From positions 2,244,654-2,308,653 of the forward strand of contig NZ_CP030118.1 in the NCBI RefSeq assembly GCF_006968745.1: a stretch of DNA of 64,000 bases. The letters run 5' to 3'. This document shows, piece by piece, positions 34,941 to 44,502 of this stretch; the first letter of the stretch is position 1; every line of letters begins with the position of its first letter. The notes beneath the pieces are model-generated. The model saw nothing but the letters and a program-made list of their open reading frames with translations. It was not told where the DNA came from and did not search any database. Both the position numbers and the translations under genes were made by a program. The DNA is from Brasilonema sennae CENA114 (lineage in GTDB: Bacteria; Cyanobacteriota; Cyanobacteriia; Cyanobacteriales; Nostocaceae).

Positions 34941-36062
34941 ATGGATCGCTACCTGGCGAGGGAATTGTTGCCAACATTTTTGTTTGGTGTTGGGGCTTTC
35001 GCTTCAATTGGCGTAACAATAGATGCTATGTTCGAGCTAATACGGAAAATCGTGGAATCCGGATTACCGATAAGCATCGCCGCTCAAGTTTTTATGTTAA
35101 CTATGCCAGAGTTTATCGTTTTAGCTTTCCCCATGTCCACGCTCCTGGCTACTTTGATGACTTACAGTCGTCTTTCCAGCGATAGCGAACTTGTAGCTTT
35201 ACGCGGCTGCGGAGTTAGTGTGTATCGCATGGTACTCACTGCTGTGATGTTGAGTTTGATCGTTACAGGAATGACATTTGTGTTTAACGAACAGCTTGCA
35301 CCAGCATCCAAATACCGAGCAACTCAAATATTGAATGCGGCTCTCAAGTCCGAAACTCCAACTATTGTTAAGCGGCAAAACATTTTTTACCCCGAATACC
35401 AGAAGGTAAAAAAAAAGGATGGTAGTGGAAATAGTAAAATCTTAACACGCTTGTTTTACGCTGATGAATTTGACGGTAAAGAGATGAAAGGTTTGACAAT
35501 TATTGACCGTTCTACACAAGGTGTGAGTCAAATCATTGTATCAGAATCAGGCGAGTGGAATCCATCTCAAAATGTCTGGGATTTTCACAACGGTACCATC
35601 TATTTAGTCGCCCCTGACCGCTCTTATCGTAACATTCTCAGGTTTGAACACCAACAAATAAAATTGCCTCGGACTGCTCTTGATTTGGCACAGAAAAGCC
35701 GAGACTATGGCGAGATGAACATTGGTCAAGCACTGGAACAACTAGAGGTTGAACGTCTCGGTGGTGATGAGCACAAAATTCGCAAACTCCAAGTCAGGAT
35801 TCAACAAAAAATTTCCTTACCATTTGTCTGTGTCGTTTTTGGTTTGGTCGGTGCAGCAATGGGAACCGTACCTCAGCGTACTGGAAAAGGGACAAGTTTT
35901 GGCATCAGTGTCATAGTTATTTTTAGTTATTATTTGCTTTGGTTTATTACTGGTGCTTTAGGAGAAGCTGGTATCCTTTCTCCCTTGGTAGCTGCTTGGA
36001 TGTGTAACTTTCTGGGATTTGGTGTAGGTTTCTTGTTATTGAGGCGAGTTGCACAAAAATAG
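34941..36062 (+). CDS. LptF/LptG family permease (YjgP/YjgQ)
   Basis: About 373 residues from the ATG at 34941 (MDRYLARELLPTFLFG), where this family normally begins. The ATG at 34887 is inside a heptamer repeat and is unlikely. Three N-terminal membrane helices, a periplasmic beta-jellyroll domain (about 140-270), and three C-terminal helices ending FLLLRRV. With LptB it forms the LPS-extracting ABC transporter in the cytoplasmic membrane. Cyanobacteria usually carry one such permease, which would act as a homodimer. Confidence 0.93.
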   Translation: MDRYLARELLPTFLFGVGAFASIGVTIDAMFELIRKIVESGLPISIAAQVFMLTMPEFIVLAFPMSTLLATLMTYSRLSSDSELVALRGCGVSVYRMVLTAVMLSLIVTGMTFVFNEQLAPASKYRATQILNAALKSETPTIVKRQNIFYPEYQKVKKKDGSGNSKILTRLFYADEFDGKEMKGLTIIDRSTQGVSQIIVSESGEWNPSQNVWDFHNGTIYLVAPDRSYRNILRFEHQQIKLPRTALDLAQKSRDYGEMNIGQALEQLEVERLGGDEHKIRKLQVRIQQKISLPFVCVVFGLVGAAMGTVPQRTGKGTSFGISVIVIFSYYLLWFITGALGEAGILSPLVAAWMCNFLGFGVGFLLLRRVAQK

Positions 36063-36199
36063 TTTTTTGACAACAATCACACCTGGGGTTAATAAATTAC
36101 AATTGTGGAGTAGGTAGGATAAAAAAACTCGCATTAAAACCGCTGGTCTAAACCTTTTTTCTTTTACCAATTTATTTGTAAACTTAGACTATATTGCCC

Positions 36200-37492
36200 A
36201 TGTCACGCCACCACCATCCTCCCGCCTACTTACGCTATCTCAAAGCTAGGTTATGGTATTTAGCACGACCTAGTTTTTGGGGAACAGCAATTTTTTTATC
36301 TGTCGTAGGACTGGGTATCAAAGAATACTGGACAAACCCCGACTTTTTGACTCAATGGCAAAAAAATCAAGTTGCGGATAACAAGCCTGTCAATTCCTCT
36401 GTTTCAAAGGAAGACAGCCCAATAACACCGGATATTAATAATTTACCACCAGTTCCGTATCCAGCCAAAAATCTCGCCTCCAAACAAAACACTCAAGCAA
36501 AAAACAGCAAAAGTTTATTAGAAGCTTTAAATAGCAACACCCAGACTTCTACAAGTGATAGTAAATTAAAGCTTAATGTCAAGGACGGTAATTCTACACC
36601 CGTTCTAGAGTTGGAAAATCCATTCCTAGCACAAGCACAGAGTTTATTACAATTTAAAAATCTTCAAAATGGTAGCAATTCACTAGGAGTGAATGCCTTA
36701 GCTCCGAGTTTGGGAACGGGATTAGCGACTCAAACCACTTCTAATCAAAACGGCGTCTCAGAAAGTGCCTTGCAAACAGCGCTTAACCAAATAAAGAGCC
36801 AACAATCTACAAACTCAAATCGTATCACCTCAACTCAGAGATACCCTCTTGAGCCATCATCTTTACTATCCACTGAAAACAGAAGCAGTCAGACTGTTGT
36901 TCCAAGCACTAACTTTAATACAAACACAATCAATCCTCTGAACATAGGAACAGGTTCTACGCAGCCGGGAGCGATTTCTGGAACCAATTACATACAACCA
37001 GGAACTACTCCTGGAACAGCTTACCCCCAACCAAGTTTCAATAATCCGCAACCACAAAATTTATCTGGTGGAACAAGTTATATACAACCACCAACTGCAA
37101 ACCAACTACAAACTTCCATTCCTGGAACAGCTTATCCTCAACCTCAATTAGCACCTGTAGGCATACCGCAAACTCCAAGTGCAGTTCCTAATAGCAGGGC
37201 TATTCTTCTTAACCAAGTTATCAACAATAGGTTGAATAACATAAATACTGCTCAGCCATTGTCTAATGTAACACAACCAACATTAGTAGTACCTCCGTCC
37301 TCGAATACACTCAGTGCTCCCAACTATACCCCCAATCAAAGTGGCGTTATTAATAATACGCCACCCACGTCCAATAATTATGGAAATATAGGCTCACAGC
37401 AAGCCCCAGCTCCAATACCGCAGTATCTTGATCCATCTTTTCCTCAGATTCCCGGACAGTATACTGGTGGCGGACAGATAAATAGGTACTAG
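36200..37492 (+). CDS. Low-complexity Asn/Gln/Thr/Pro-rich protein with one membrane anchor
   Basis: 430 residues from the ATG at 36200 (a TTG at 36194 is also possible). A basic N-terminus (SRHHHPPAYLRYLKARLWYLARP) leads to a single membrane helix (about 28-45, FWGTAIFLSVVGLGI). The rest is disordered: Asn, Gln, Ser, Thr and Pro-rich, with imperfect repeats of PGTAYPQP and GTSYIQP near residues 260-325. It lies downstream of the LptF/G-like gene on the same strand. The family is not recognised. It may be a cell-envelope spacer protein; function unknown. Confidence 0.75.
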   Translation: MSRHHHPPAYLRYLKARLWYLARPSFWGTAIFLSVVGLGIKEYWTNPDFLTQWQKNQVADNKPVNSSVSKEDSPITPDINNLPPVPYPAKNLASKQNTQAKNSKSLLEALNSNTQTSTSDSKLKLNVKDGNSTPVLELENPFLAQAQSLLQFKNLQNGSNSLGVNALAPSLGTGLATQTTSNQNGVSESALQTALNQIKSQQSTNSNRITSTQRYPLEPSSLLSTENRSSQTVVPSTNFNTNTINPLNIGTGSTQPGAISGTNYIQPGTTPGTAYPQPSFNNPQPQNLSGGTSYIQPPTANQLQTSIPGTAYPQPQLAPVGIPQTPSAVPNSRAILLNQVINNRLNNINTAQPLSNVTQPTLVVPPSSNTLSAPNYTPNQSGVINNTPPTSNNYGNIGSQQAPAPIPQYLDPSFPQIPGQYTGGGQINRY

Positions 37493-37506
37493 TATCCGTA
37501 AGATCT

Positions 37507-37587
37507 ATGGCACGAACCTATCTAAATGTTCCATATCAACAAAAAGATCAAGCCAAAAAACTCGGTGCAAGATGGGATGCTAGCTAG
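37507..37587 (+). pseudogene. Truncated DUF5710-like fragment
   Basis: A 26-codon frame reads YLNVPYQQKDQAKKLGARWD, the characteristic core of DUF5710 domains (VPYxxKDxAKxLGARWD), and then stops where the WYVP part should follow. No downstream continuation was found. It is most likely the remnant of a larger gene. Confidence 0.6.
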
Positions 37588-37763
37588 CCAGCATGAATGG
37601 GATTTAGATATTACCTATCTAGAGCCATTTGGGATATCGAGTCATTCTTCATCGCCCAGACGTGGTAACAGAGCAGGGAATTGAGCAGTTTTAGATAACT
37701 GTAGCGCCTGCACCGCGCTATTATTTGGTATCCTAGAAAGCTGGACTAGCTATGACTTAAACT

Positions 37764-39842
37764 ATGCCTGCGCCTACCACCATCCCTCTTAGTACTGCTT
37801 TTCCCCTGACAGCCGTAGTCGGTCAAGAAGCGATTAAATTAGCCTTGCTGCTTGCTGCGGTAGATCCGGGGTTGGGAGGAGTCGCGATCGCCGGTCGTCG
37901 CGGTACGGCAAAATCTGTAATGGCGCGCGCTATTCATAGCCTACTTCCACCTATTGAAGTTGTATCTGGTTCTATCAGCAATTGCGATCCCAACCGTCCA
38001 GAAGAATGGGATGACCAACTTTTGGCAGATTCCTCCCTCAGTCTCCCTACAAGCGAAGATGGAAGCAGCGAGGTAAAAACCGAAATCATCCCCACAACTT
38101 TTGTACAAATTCCTTTGGGAGTCACAGAAGACAGACTCTTGGGTTCTGTGGATGTAGAACAGTCTGTTAAACTCGGGGAAACTATCTTTCAACCAGGTTT
38201 ACTCGCCCAAGCAAACCGAGGCGTTCTCTACATAGATGAAATCAATTTATTAGATGACCAAATATCGAATCAGCTTTTAACAGTATTATCTGAGGGACGC
38301 AACCAAATTGAACGCGAGGGCATTAGTTTTCAGCATCGGTGCAAACCCTTATTTATCGCGACTTATAACCCAGAAGAAGGAGCATTGCGGGAACATTTAC
38401 TAGATAGAATTGCGATCGCCCTCAGCGCTGATGGTGTCCTCGGTTTAGATCAAAGAGTCCAAGCAGTCGAGCAAGCTATTGCTTACTCCCAATCTCCTCA
38501 AGAATTTCTCCAACAGTATAGCGAAGACTTAGACAACCTCAAAACCCAAATCATCTTGGCGCGGGAATGGTTAAAAGACGTTTCCATCACCCACCAACAA
38601 ATTTCCTACCTAGTAGAAGAAGCAATTCGTGGAGGCGTGCAGGGACACCGCGCTGAGTTATTCGCCGTACGTGTTGCCAAAGCCTCTGCTGCTTTGGATG
38701 GACGCACACAAGTGAACGCGGAGGATTTGCGGCGTGCTGTGGAACTTGTGATAGTCCCACGGGCGACTGTTGTGCAGACACCGCCACCCCAAGAAGAACC
38801 ACCGCCACCGCCTCCACCTCCACCACAAGATCAGGAGGAACCCGACGAAGATAATTCCGAACAAGAACAAGAGGAAAATCAAGAACAGCCAGAACAAGAA
38901 CCGCCTGGTATCCCTGAAGAGTTTATCTTTGATCCTGAAGGAGTCGTTCTTGATCCTAGTGTGCTTTATTTTGCTCAGATGGCGCAGCGGCGAGGTAAGT
39001 CTGGCAGTCGTAGTTTAATCTTTTCCGAAGACCGGGGACGTTACATCAAGCCAATGTTGCCGAAAGGAAAAGTGCAACGCATTGCCGTAGATGCCACACT
39101 TCGTTCGGCAGCACCGTATCAGAAAGCACGACGGCAGCGGTATGAGAACAGACGAGATAATGCATCCTCTTCCTCAAGAGAACGGCGCGTCTTTGTAGAA
39201 GAAAGTGATATTCGAGCCAAGCGCTTGGTACGCAAAGCAGGTGCTTTAATAGTATTTGTGGTAGATGCCTCAGGTTCAATGGCGCTGAACCGGATGCAGT
39301 CTGCTAAAGGTGCGCTGATGCAACTCCTGACAGAAGCATATCAAAACCGTGACCAAGTGGCTTTGATTCCTTTCCGAGGAGAACAAGCAGAGGTATTGTT
39401 ACCCCCCACACGTTCTATTGCTTTGGCGCGCAACCGTTTGGAAAGATTACCCTGTGGTGGTGGTTCACCACTGGCTCATGGTTTAACCCAAGCTGTACGC
39501 GTCGGTTTGAATGCCCAAATGAGCGGAGATATTGGACAAGTTGTGATTGTAGCGATAACCGATGGACGCGGCAATATTCCTTTGTCGCGTTCTTTGGGTG
39601 AACCGCAAGAAAGTGGACAAAAACCAGATATCAAAGCAGAATTGTTAGAAATTGCTGCTAGAATGCGTGCTTTGGGAATGCAGTTATTAGTTATTGATAC
39701 AGAAAGTAAATTTGTTTCTACTGGATTTGCTAAGGAGTTAGCAAAGACAGCAGGAGGCAAGTATTACCATTTGCCCAAAGCCACAGATAAAGCTATTGCT
39801 GCAATGACAAAAGGAGCAATTGCTGATTTAAAATCTCGTTGA
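37764..39842 (+). CDS. chlD: Magnesium chelatase subunit D
   Basis: 692 residues. The N-terminal AAA+ domain starts [16 protein letters not shown] with Walker A-like GRRGTAKS (43-50). A proline-rich and acidic linker follows (about 338-385: PPPPPPPP then DEEN-rich). The C-terminal von Willebrand A domain has the MIDAS motif DASGSM at 501-506. With ChlI and ChlH it inserts Mg2+ into protoporphyrin IX, the first committed step of chlorophyll synthesis, at the expense of ATP. Monocistronic by position, convergent with the sigma-factor gene. Confidence 0.96.
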   Translation: MPAPTTIPLSTAFPLTAVVGQEAIKLALLLAAVDPGLGGVAIAGRRGTAKSVMARAIHSLLPPIEVVSGSISNCDPNRPEEWDDQLLADSSLSLPTSEDGSSEVKTEIIPTTFVQIPLGVTEDRLLGSVDVEQSVKLGETIFQPGLLAQANRGVLYIDEINLLDDQISNQLLTVLSEGRNQIEREGISFQHRCKPLFIATYNPEEGALREHLLDRIAIALSADGVLGLDQRVQAVEQAIAYSQSPQEFLQQYSEDLDNLKTQIILAREWLKDVSITHQQISYLVEEAIRGGVQGHRAELFAVRVAKASAALDGRTQVNAEDLRRAVELVIVPRATVVQTPPPQEEPPPPPPPPPQDQEEPDEDNSEQEQEENQEQPEQEPPGIPEEFIFDPEGVVLDPSVLYFAQMAQRRGKSGSRSLIFSEDRGRYIKPMLPKGKVQRIAVDATLRSAAPYQKARRQRYENRRDNASSSSRERRVFVEESDIRAKRLVRKAGALIVFVVDASGSMALNRMQSAKGALMQLLTEAYQNRDQVALIPFRGEQAEVLLPPTRSIALARNRLERLPCGGGSPLAHGLTQAVRVGLNAQMSGDIGQVVIVAITDGRGNIPLSRSLGEPQESGQKPDIKAELLEIAARMRALGMQLLVIDTESKFVSTGFAKELAKTAGGKYYHLPKATDKAIAAMTKGAIADLKSR

Positions 39843-39877
39843 TGTCAGCACTTCCATACTTTTTTAAATAAACATCA

Positions 39878-40660
39878 TCACCCTGCTGGCACTGCTTGGG
39901 TTTTTAACATAGAGACTAAATCTTGAACTCCCTTTTGCAAATATCGCGTAACTGTCATTGGACTGGTACCAATTTTGTTCGCGGCATCTTTGCGAGAAAA
40001 TTCATTCAAATATACCATTTCTACTACCATGCGGGGCTTTTCTTCCAACATACTTATTGCCCCTTGAAGTTGTTGCCGTTCTTCGTGTTGTTGTTGCAAA
40101 CTAGCAGAACGGTGACAAGGAAGTGCTTCACCTAGAGTGATTTGACAATCAATAGACTGAATAACAGTAGCATCTAAACTCAAAGGCATACGGTTCTGAG
40201 CAGCTAATTTTGTCTGTTGCCATTCTTGGGGAGAGACCTTGAGTTTGCTTGCAATTTCTAAATCTTTGGGAGGACGACCTAAAGTCAGTGCCAATTCTTT
40301 GCGAACCTTTTGCCCTTCGTTATAGAGTTCTTGCCAACGACGCGGAATTTTTAAGAGGGTACAGCGATCGCGTAAAAAGTGCAGCATTTCACCTCGAATG
40401 TAAGGCACAGCAAAAGAACTAAAAGCATATCCTTGGCTCGGATCAAAACGCTCAATTGCTCTTATTAAACCTAAATAACCGACTTGCTCTAAATCTTCAT
40501 AAGGCTCGTTGCATTGATAACTGAATTTATGAGCCATCTTGCGCACTAAGCCAGTATGCATTTGTACAAGTTCATTACGAAGTTTAACAGAAGGATTCTG
40601 GTAGTATGCTCGTAGTAATTCTATACCATCAGATTGCATATAGTACTGATTTGCTGCCAT
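39878..40660 (-). CDS. sigF: Group 3 RNA polymerase sigma factor, SigF-like
   Basis: 260 residues of the sigma-B/F/G type. Region 2: LVRKMAHKFSYQ, DLEQVGYLGLIRAIERFDP, FSSFAVPYIRGEMLHFLRD. Region 3: LYNEGQKVRKELALTLGRPP. Region 4: LNEFSRKDAANKIGTSPMTVTRYLQKG with the helix-turn-helix. In cyanobacteria SigF controls motility, pilus and envelope genes. No anti-sigma factor gene is adjacent. Convergent with chlD. Confidence 0.92.
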   Translation of the reverse strand: MAANQYYMQSDGIELLRAYYQNPSVKLRNELVQMHTGLVRKMAHKFSYQCNEPYEDLEQVGYLGLIRAIERFDPSQGYAFSSFAVPYIRGEMLHFLRDRCTLLKIPRRWQELYNEGQKVRKELALTLGRPPKDLEIASKLKVSPQEWQQTKLAAQNRMPLSLDATVIQSIDCQITLGEALPCHRSASLQQQHEERQQLQGAISMLEEKPRMVVEMVYLNEFSRKDAANKIGTSPMTVTRYLQKGVQDLVSMLKTQAVPAG

Positions 40661-41228
40661 ATAAATTCCTTTTTAAGAAGTCCTTTTTTGGGAAAAATAA
40701 AGTAGTGTAAATCTCCATTACAGCTGTTATTATTTTCCTTAGGAACTCTTGTAGAAACCATTCGTTGTTTTACTGAAATTGTTAATAGTCTTTTCCAAAT
40801 CTAAGTGTTTTCACGGGTAAAAAACTCGGATTTTTTAGTTGTGGTAAATTAACAAAGTGCTGAGTTGTGAATACTGAGAAGCCAGCGCCCTTCGGGTTCG
40901 CAGTCGCCTACGGAGGGAAACCCTCCTGCAGCGCTGTCTCACCGTGTGAAAGTTCCCTTCGGTGCATGCAAACTGCCGTTTTGTTGTAGAGCCACTCTTG
41001 GGCTTCCTGTCGAGGTGGCAAGTGGTGTTCCAAGAAGGGGTGTAAGGGTGTAGGGGTATAGGGGAAATGCATTTATATTTTCATCCTTTTACACCCTTAC
41101 ACCCTCACACCCCTAACGTTGGGCGTTAACTCACTCCTGGGAATTATCTTTATGGCTACTAGCTCTGGTTATCAGTAAAAATGGAAAGAAACACAAATGC
41201 TCAACTAACTAGAAAATAAGTGTGAAAT
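40661..41228. other. Repeat-rich intergenic region
   Basis: 568 bases with no credible gene. 40884-40942 is a GC-rich dispersed repeat (GCCCTTCGGGTTCGCAG, then GAGGGAAACCCTCC). 41036-41114 is a long imperfect inverted repeat whose arms are AGGGGTGTAAGGGTGTA and TACACCCTCACACCCCT-like. The sigF promoter should lie in the first 150 bases. Confidence 0.65.
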
Positions 41229-41957
41229 ATGAGCAATACCAGTAACTTCCGTGACGCAATTCGTCAGGCGAAAACTCAAGCCCTAGTCGGTCCCAATGTC
41301 ATTGCCAACGCTCTTCCTTTTGTAGGCGGCGGACTAGTGCTAACAGCATTAGGGGCATACGGTGGATTGAGTGTCAACCGTGCTAACCCTCAATTGTTCT
41401 TGCCGACCTTCTTTGGTGCAGTCATTCTACAGTTGATTTTGTTCTTCGTTGCCCAGAATGTTGCCGAAAAAGGCAATAACAAAGTTGCACTGCCTCTATT
41501 AGCAACATACAGTCTGCTCACTGGATACACAATTAGTGGTTTAATCTACTTAGCACTGAGAACCCCAGGTGTTGGTATTCAAGGTGTTGGATTCGCCGCT
41601 CTTGGTTGTGGTGTGACTTTTATCGTTGCTCGTCAAATTGGCTCAAATCTTTCTGAGCAAGATGGTATGGCATTGACGAAAACGATTAATCTGGGGGTAA
41701 TTGCCTTAGTTGCTGTAGTCGGTGTGCAATTTTTATTCAGTATTTTTGGTGTTTACACACCGAACTGGTTAGAAATTGGCATCTCAGGTTTGGGCGTATT
41801 TCTCTTTGTTGGTGCATCAGTTGTAGATTTCTACATCCTGCCACGCACCTACCGCAATGACCAATACCTGCCTGCTGCTTTATCAATGTACTTAACATAT
41901 ATCAATTTGTTTGTTTTTATCTTGCGATTGATTCTTGCTTTTAACAGCCGCGATTAA
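41229..41957 (+). CDS. Bax inhibitor-1 (BI-1/YccA) family membrane protein
   Basis: 242 residues with seven hydrophobic segments. The C-terminal family signature is ALSMYLTYINLFVFILRL, and GASVVDFYILPRTY matches the conserved penultimate part with its acidic residue. BI-1 proteins are pH-sensitive calcium-leak channels or regulators of membrane proteases (YccA inhibits FtsH). The role in cyanobacteria is not known. A good terminator follows. Confidence 0.85.
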   Translation: MSNTSNFRDAIRQAKTQALVGPNVIANALPFVGGGLVLTALGAYGGLSVNRANPQLFLPTFFGAVILQLILFFVAQNVAEKGNNKVALPLLATYSLLTGYTISGLIYLALRTPGVGIQGVGFAALGCGVTFIVARQIGSNLSEQDGMALTKTINLGVIALVAVVGVQFLFSIFGVYTPNWLEIGISGLGVFLFVGASVVDFYILPRTYRNDQYLPAALSMYLTYINLFVFILRLILAFNSRD

Positions 41958-41992
41958 GTACATTGAAGTTTTTTGTCTCAAAACAAAATCAG

Positions 41993-42023
41993 CCGTGGTT
42001 TGACTTTCCAAATCACGGTTTTT
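41993..42023 (+). terminator. Terminator after the BI-1 gene
   Basis: CCGTGGTTTG (41993-42002) pairs with CAAATCACGG (42009-42018), one G-U pair, followed by a T run. Confidence 0.85.
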
Positions 42024-42144
42024 ATTGAATTTTGGATTTTGGATTTTGGATAATGGAATTGACTCCACCGGCTTCGGCTGCGCTCAGCCCAAGCTAAAGG
42101 TGAGGAGCTTGAAAATGAGCGGATTTTGAATTGAGGAATTAATT

Positions 42145-42161
42145 CCGTCCTAGAAGGACGG
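42145..42161. repeat. Short hairpin resembling an IS200/IS605 element end
   Basis: CCGTCCTAGAAGGACGG followed by GGCTT. The stem CCGTCC/GGACGG then GGGCTT is like the end hairpins of cyanobacterial IS200/IS605 elements, but no transposase gene is near. Possibly a solo end or an unrelated dispersed repeat. Confidence 0.45.
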
Positions 42162-42251
42162 GGCTTGTACCGACTAACCCCAATCTAAAATCTAAAATCG
42201 TCCCGGTCAAAAGCAGTAAACAGAGGAAGCGATTTATTGACCCGCTGATAA

Positions 42252-42282
42252 CTGTTCACTGTTCACTGTTCACTGTTCACTG
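42252..42282 (+). repeat. STRR heptamer array (CTGTTCA)
   Basis: Four perfect tandem CTGTTCA units plus CTG. The stop codon of the alpha/beta hydrolase gene (42263-42265, minus strand) lies inside it. Confidence 0.95.
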
Positions 42283-43189
42283 ATTTAATCCAATCTAAAA
42301 TCGCCTTGTTCACCACATCTGGGCATTCATCGTGAGGACAATGTCCCACATTTTCTAAGTTAAGCAGTTCCAACTTTTCGTTAAAATTAGCAAATTGAGT
42401 CGCAAGTGCAGGGGGAATAAATCGGTCTTTTTGCCCCCAAATCAGAAGCATGGGAATTTGTAAGGTTGGCAATACTGTCTTAACGCTAGGACTAAAGTTA
42501 ATACCAATGGTAGCTTTCAACAAGGCTGTGAAAGCACGGGCAGAACCTCGATCCCCAGAAGGACCAACCAGAATTTCTACCAGTTCATCGGTGATCGCCT
42601 CTGGGTTAGCATAGGCAATACTAGCCCAGCGACGTACTACGTTTGGTCGGCGTAAGAACTGGAATAAAGGCTTAAGCAACAGTGGTGAAGCAACTAGATT
42701 TTTGATTCCCATGACAACAGGTCGTAGAATGGGAGGAATCGCTTCTTGCTCCAATGATGGATCAGGCAAACTCATCATAACGACACCTTGCACCATCTCT
42801 GGATGAGCAGCTGCGACTGCCAAGCAAACAAGTGAACCAAGAGAGTTACCTACGAGTACAACTGGTTGACAGATAAATGTTTTCCAAAAATCGTAAATCT
42901 GTTCTGCCCAAAGATGTACGCTGTAATTTACGGGAGCTTTTTCAGAAGCGCCCCAACCTAACATATCAAGGGCGTAAACAGTATGGTGTTCGCCTAGTAC
43001 TTCTAAATTCTGTCGCCAATGACCGATAGATGCACCGAATCCGTGTAGCAGAATCAAGGGAGTTGTCTTGCGATTGTTTAGAGCAGGACGAATGTATGTG
43101 TAGCGAGTTTGCCAGCCTCTCCAAACCCAGTCTCTTTGATTGCCAACCCGTTGCTGCCAGTCCACGATAGTATCCACGCTTTTCTCCAA
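42263..43189 (-). CDS. Alpha/beta fold hydrolase
   Basis: 308 residues. Oxyanion-hole HGFGASIGHW (49-58), nucleophile elbow GNSLGS with Ser116, acid Asp in GQKDRFIPP (about 254) and His in VGHCPHDE (about 284). Soluble. The closest type is the chloroplast/cyanobacterial pheophytinase-like or epoxide-hydrolase-like group; the substrate cannot be told. The last codons come from a CTGTTCA heptamer array, so the C-terminus may be variable between relatives. Confidence 0.88.
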   Translation of the reverse strand: MEKSVDTIVDWQQRVGNQRDWVWRGWQTRYTYIRPALNNRKTTPLILLHGFGASIGHWRQNLEVLGEHHTVYALDMLGWGASEKAPVNYSVHLWAEQIYDFWKTFICQPVVLVGNSLGSLVCLAVAAAHPEMVQGVVMMSLPDPSLEQEAIPPILRPVVMGIKNLVASPLLLKPLFQFLRRPNVVRRWASIAYANPEAITDELVEILVGPSGDRGSARAFTALLKATIGINFSPSVKTVLPTLQIPMLLIWGQKDRFIPPALATQFANFNEKLELLNLENVGHCPHDECPDVVNKAILDWIKSVNSEQ

Positions 43190-43707
43190 TTTATCGTACA
43201 GAAAAACTTTTCATTTCACTTTGTCAAAGTTAGCTCAACTCCTTGCGGCTAAATCTGTGCAGAGTTGGTACCAATAGTGCAGGCGAAAGTTGATAGTCTT
43301 TAAATATATTCTAGACTAGGTGCATTTCGACCTTTTTTTGCTTAGAATCAATACCGAGCCAATACTATTTATAAGCAAACATCAAAATATGCTTATCATC
43401 TAAATACTGTATTATCTGAAACGGCATTTTTTACGAACACTGAAAACCAACAAAGTCAATGGTTTTATAGAAAGTGTTACAATCATTAAAAATTGCTACT
43501 ATTCTGTAACTTAGATTAACGATTGGACAGAAATCCTTTCAAAATGAGTAAAATGGCAGATACAACGAAGACAATGAAACTGCTCTAGGGATTAGCTACC
43601 CTAGAACTATAGGTTCATTTTCTAGTCCTCAGTGATTTTAGTATTTCACTTCTGAGGCATACAACAAACAACTAAGTCACTTTCTTAACAAATAGCTCCC
43701 ACAAATC
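43190..43707. other. Intergenic region upstream of infC
   Basis: 518 AT-rich bases between divergent genes. No credible gene or strong palindrome was seen. It should hold both promoters and the infC leader. Confidence 0.45.
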
Positions 43708-44241
43708 ATGTCAGTGATTGAAAGAAAAAGAAATCGCGACCTGCCCCAAATTAACGAACGAATTCGCTTCCCGAAAATTCGGGTTATTGATACTGATGGT
43801 TCTCAGTTAGGAATCCTGACCCCACAAGAAGCACAACAACTAGCAGAGGAAAAAGAACTTGACCTAGTGCTGCTGAGTGATAAGGCAGAGCCTCCGGTTT
43901 GTCGGATTATGGACTATGGGAAATACAAGTTTGAGCAAGAGAAGAAGGCACGAGAAGCCCGGAAAAAGCAGCACACTGCTGATGTCAAAGAAGTGAAGAT
44001 GCGTTACAAGATTGAAGAACACGACTACAATGTACGAGTTAAGCAAGCAGAGCGTTTTCTCAAAGACGGGGATAAAGTCAAAGCAACTGTGATGTTCAGA
44101 GGTCGCGAAATTCAACACAGCGACATGGCAGAAAAATTGCTCAAGCGAATGGCAACAGATTTAGAAGCATTAGGCGAAGTTCAGCAAATGCCCAAAAAAG
44201 AAGGGCGGAACATGATGATGCTCATCTCACCCAAGAAGTAA
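43708..44241 (+). CDS. infC: Translation initiation factor IF-3
   Basis: 177 residues. N-domain: [17 protein letters not shown] and [25 protein letters not shown]; linker [12 protein letters not shown]-domain: [37 protein letters not shown]. It binds the 30S subunit, prevents premature 50S joining and checks initiator tRNA. Unlike many bacteria the start appears to be a normal ATG, and no rpmI/rplT genes follow. A clear terminator follows. Confidence 0.97.
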   Translation: MSVIERKRNRDLPQINERIRFPKIRVIDTDGSQLGILTPQEAQQLAEEKELDLVLLSDKAEPPVCRIMDYGKYKFEQEKKAREARKKQHTADVKEVKMRYKIEEHDYNVRVKQAERFLKDGDKVKATVMFRGREIQHSDMAEKLLKRMATDLEALGEVQQMPKKEGRNMMMLISPKK

Positions 44242-44274
44242 TCAAGAAATAAGCAAACTTAGCAAATCAGACAA

Positions 44275-44316
44275 GGGGGGATACTTCCGTTGGTGAAGTT
44301 TCCCCCAGTTTTATTT
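44275..44316 (+). terminator. infC terminator
   Basis: GGGGGATACTTC and GAAGTTTCCCCC (within 44275-44306) form a stem with one mismatch, followed by GTTTTATTT. Confidence 0.85.
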
Positions 44317-44502
44317 AGCGTCATTCTAAATGATAAGTTCTACGGGCACGCACTCGCGTTCGTGAATAAAAGTAGGAGATGAGGCAGATGCTTCCTCATT
44401 ATGCTGATTTAAATCCAATCCTTAATTTCACAACTCAAATTGGACTCGCATATAAGATTAACTTTTAAGAGAAAATTGAACTTATTTTAAATGTGATATC
44501 GC

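Noticed and set aside
42145..42161. Complete IS200/IS605 element
   Set aside because: Only one end-like hairpin is present; no transposase or TnpB gene is within reach.
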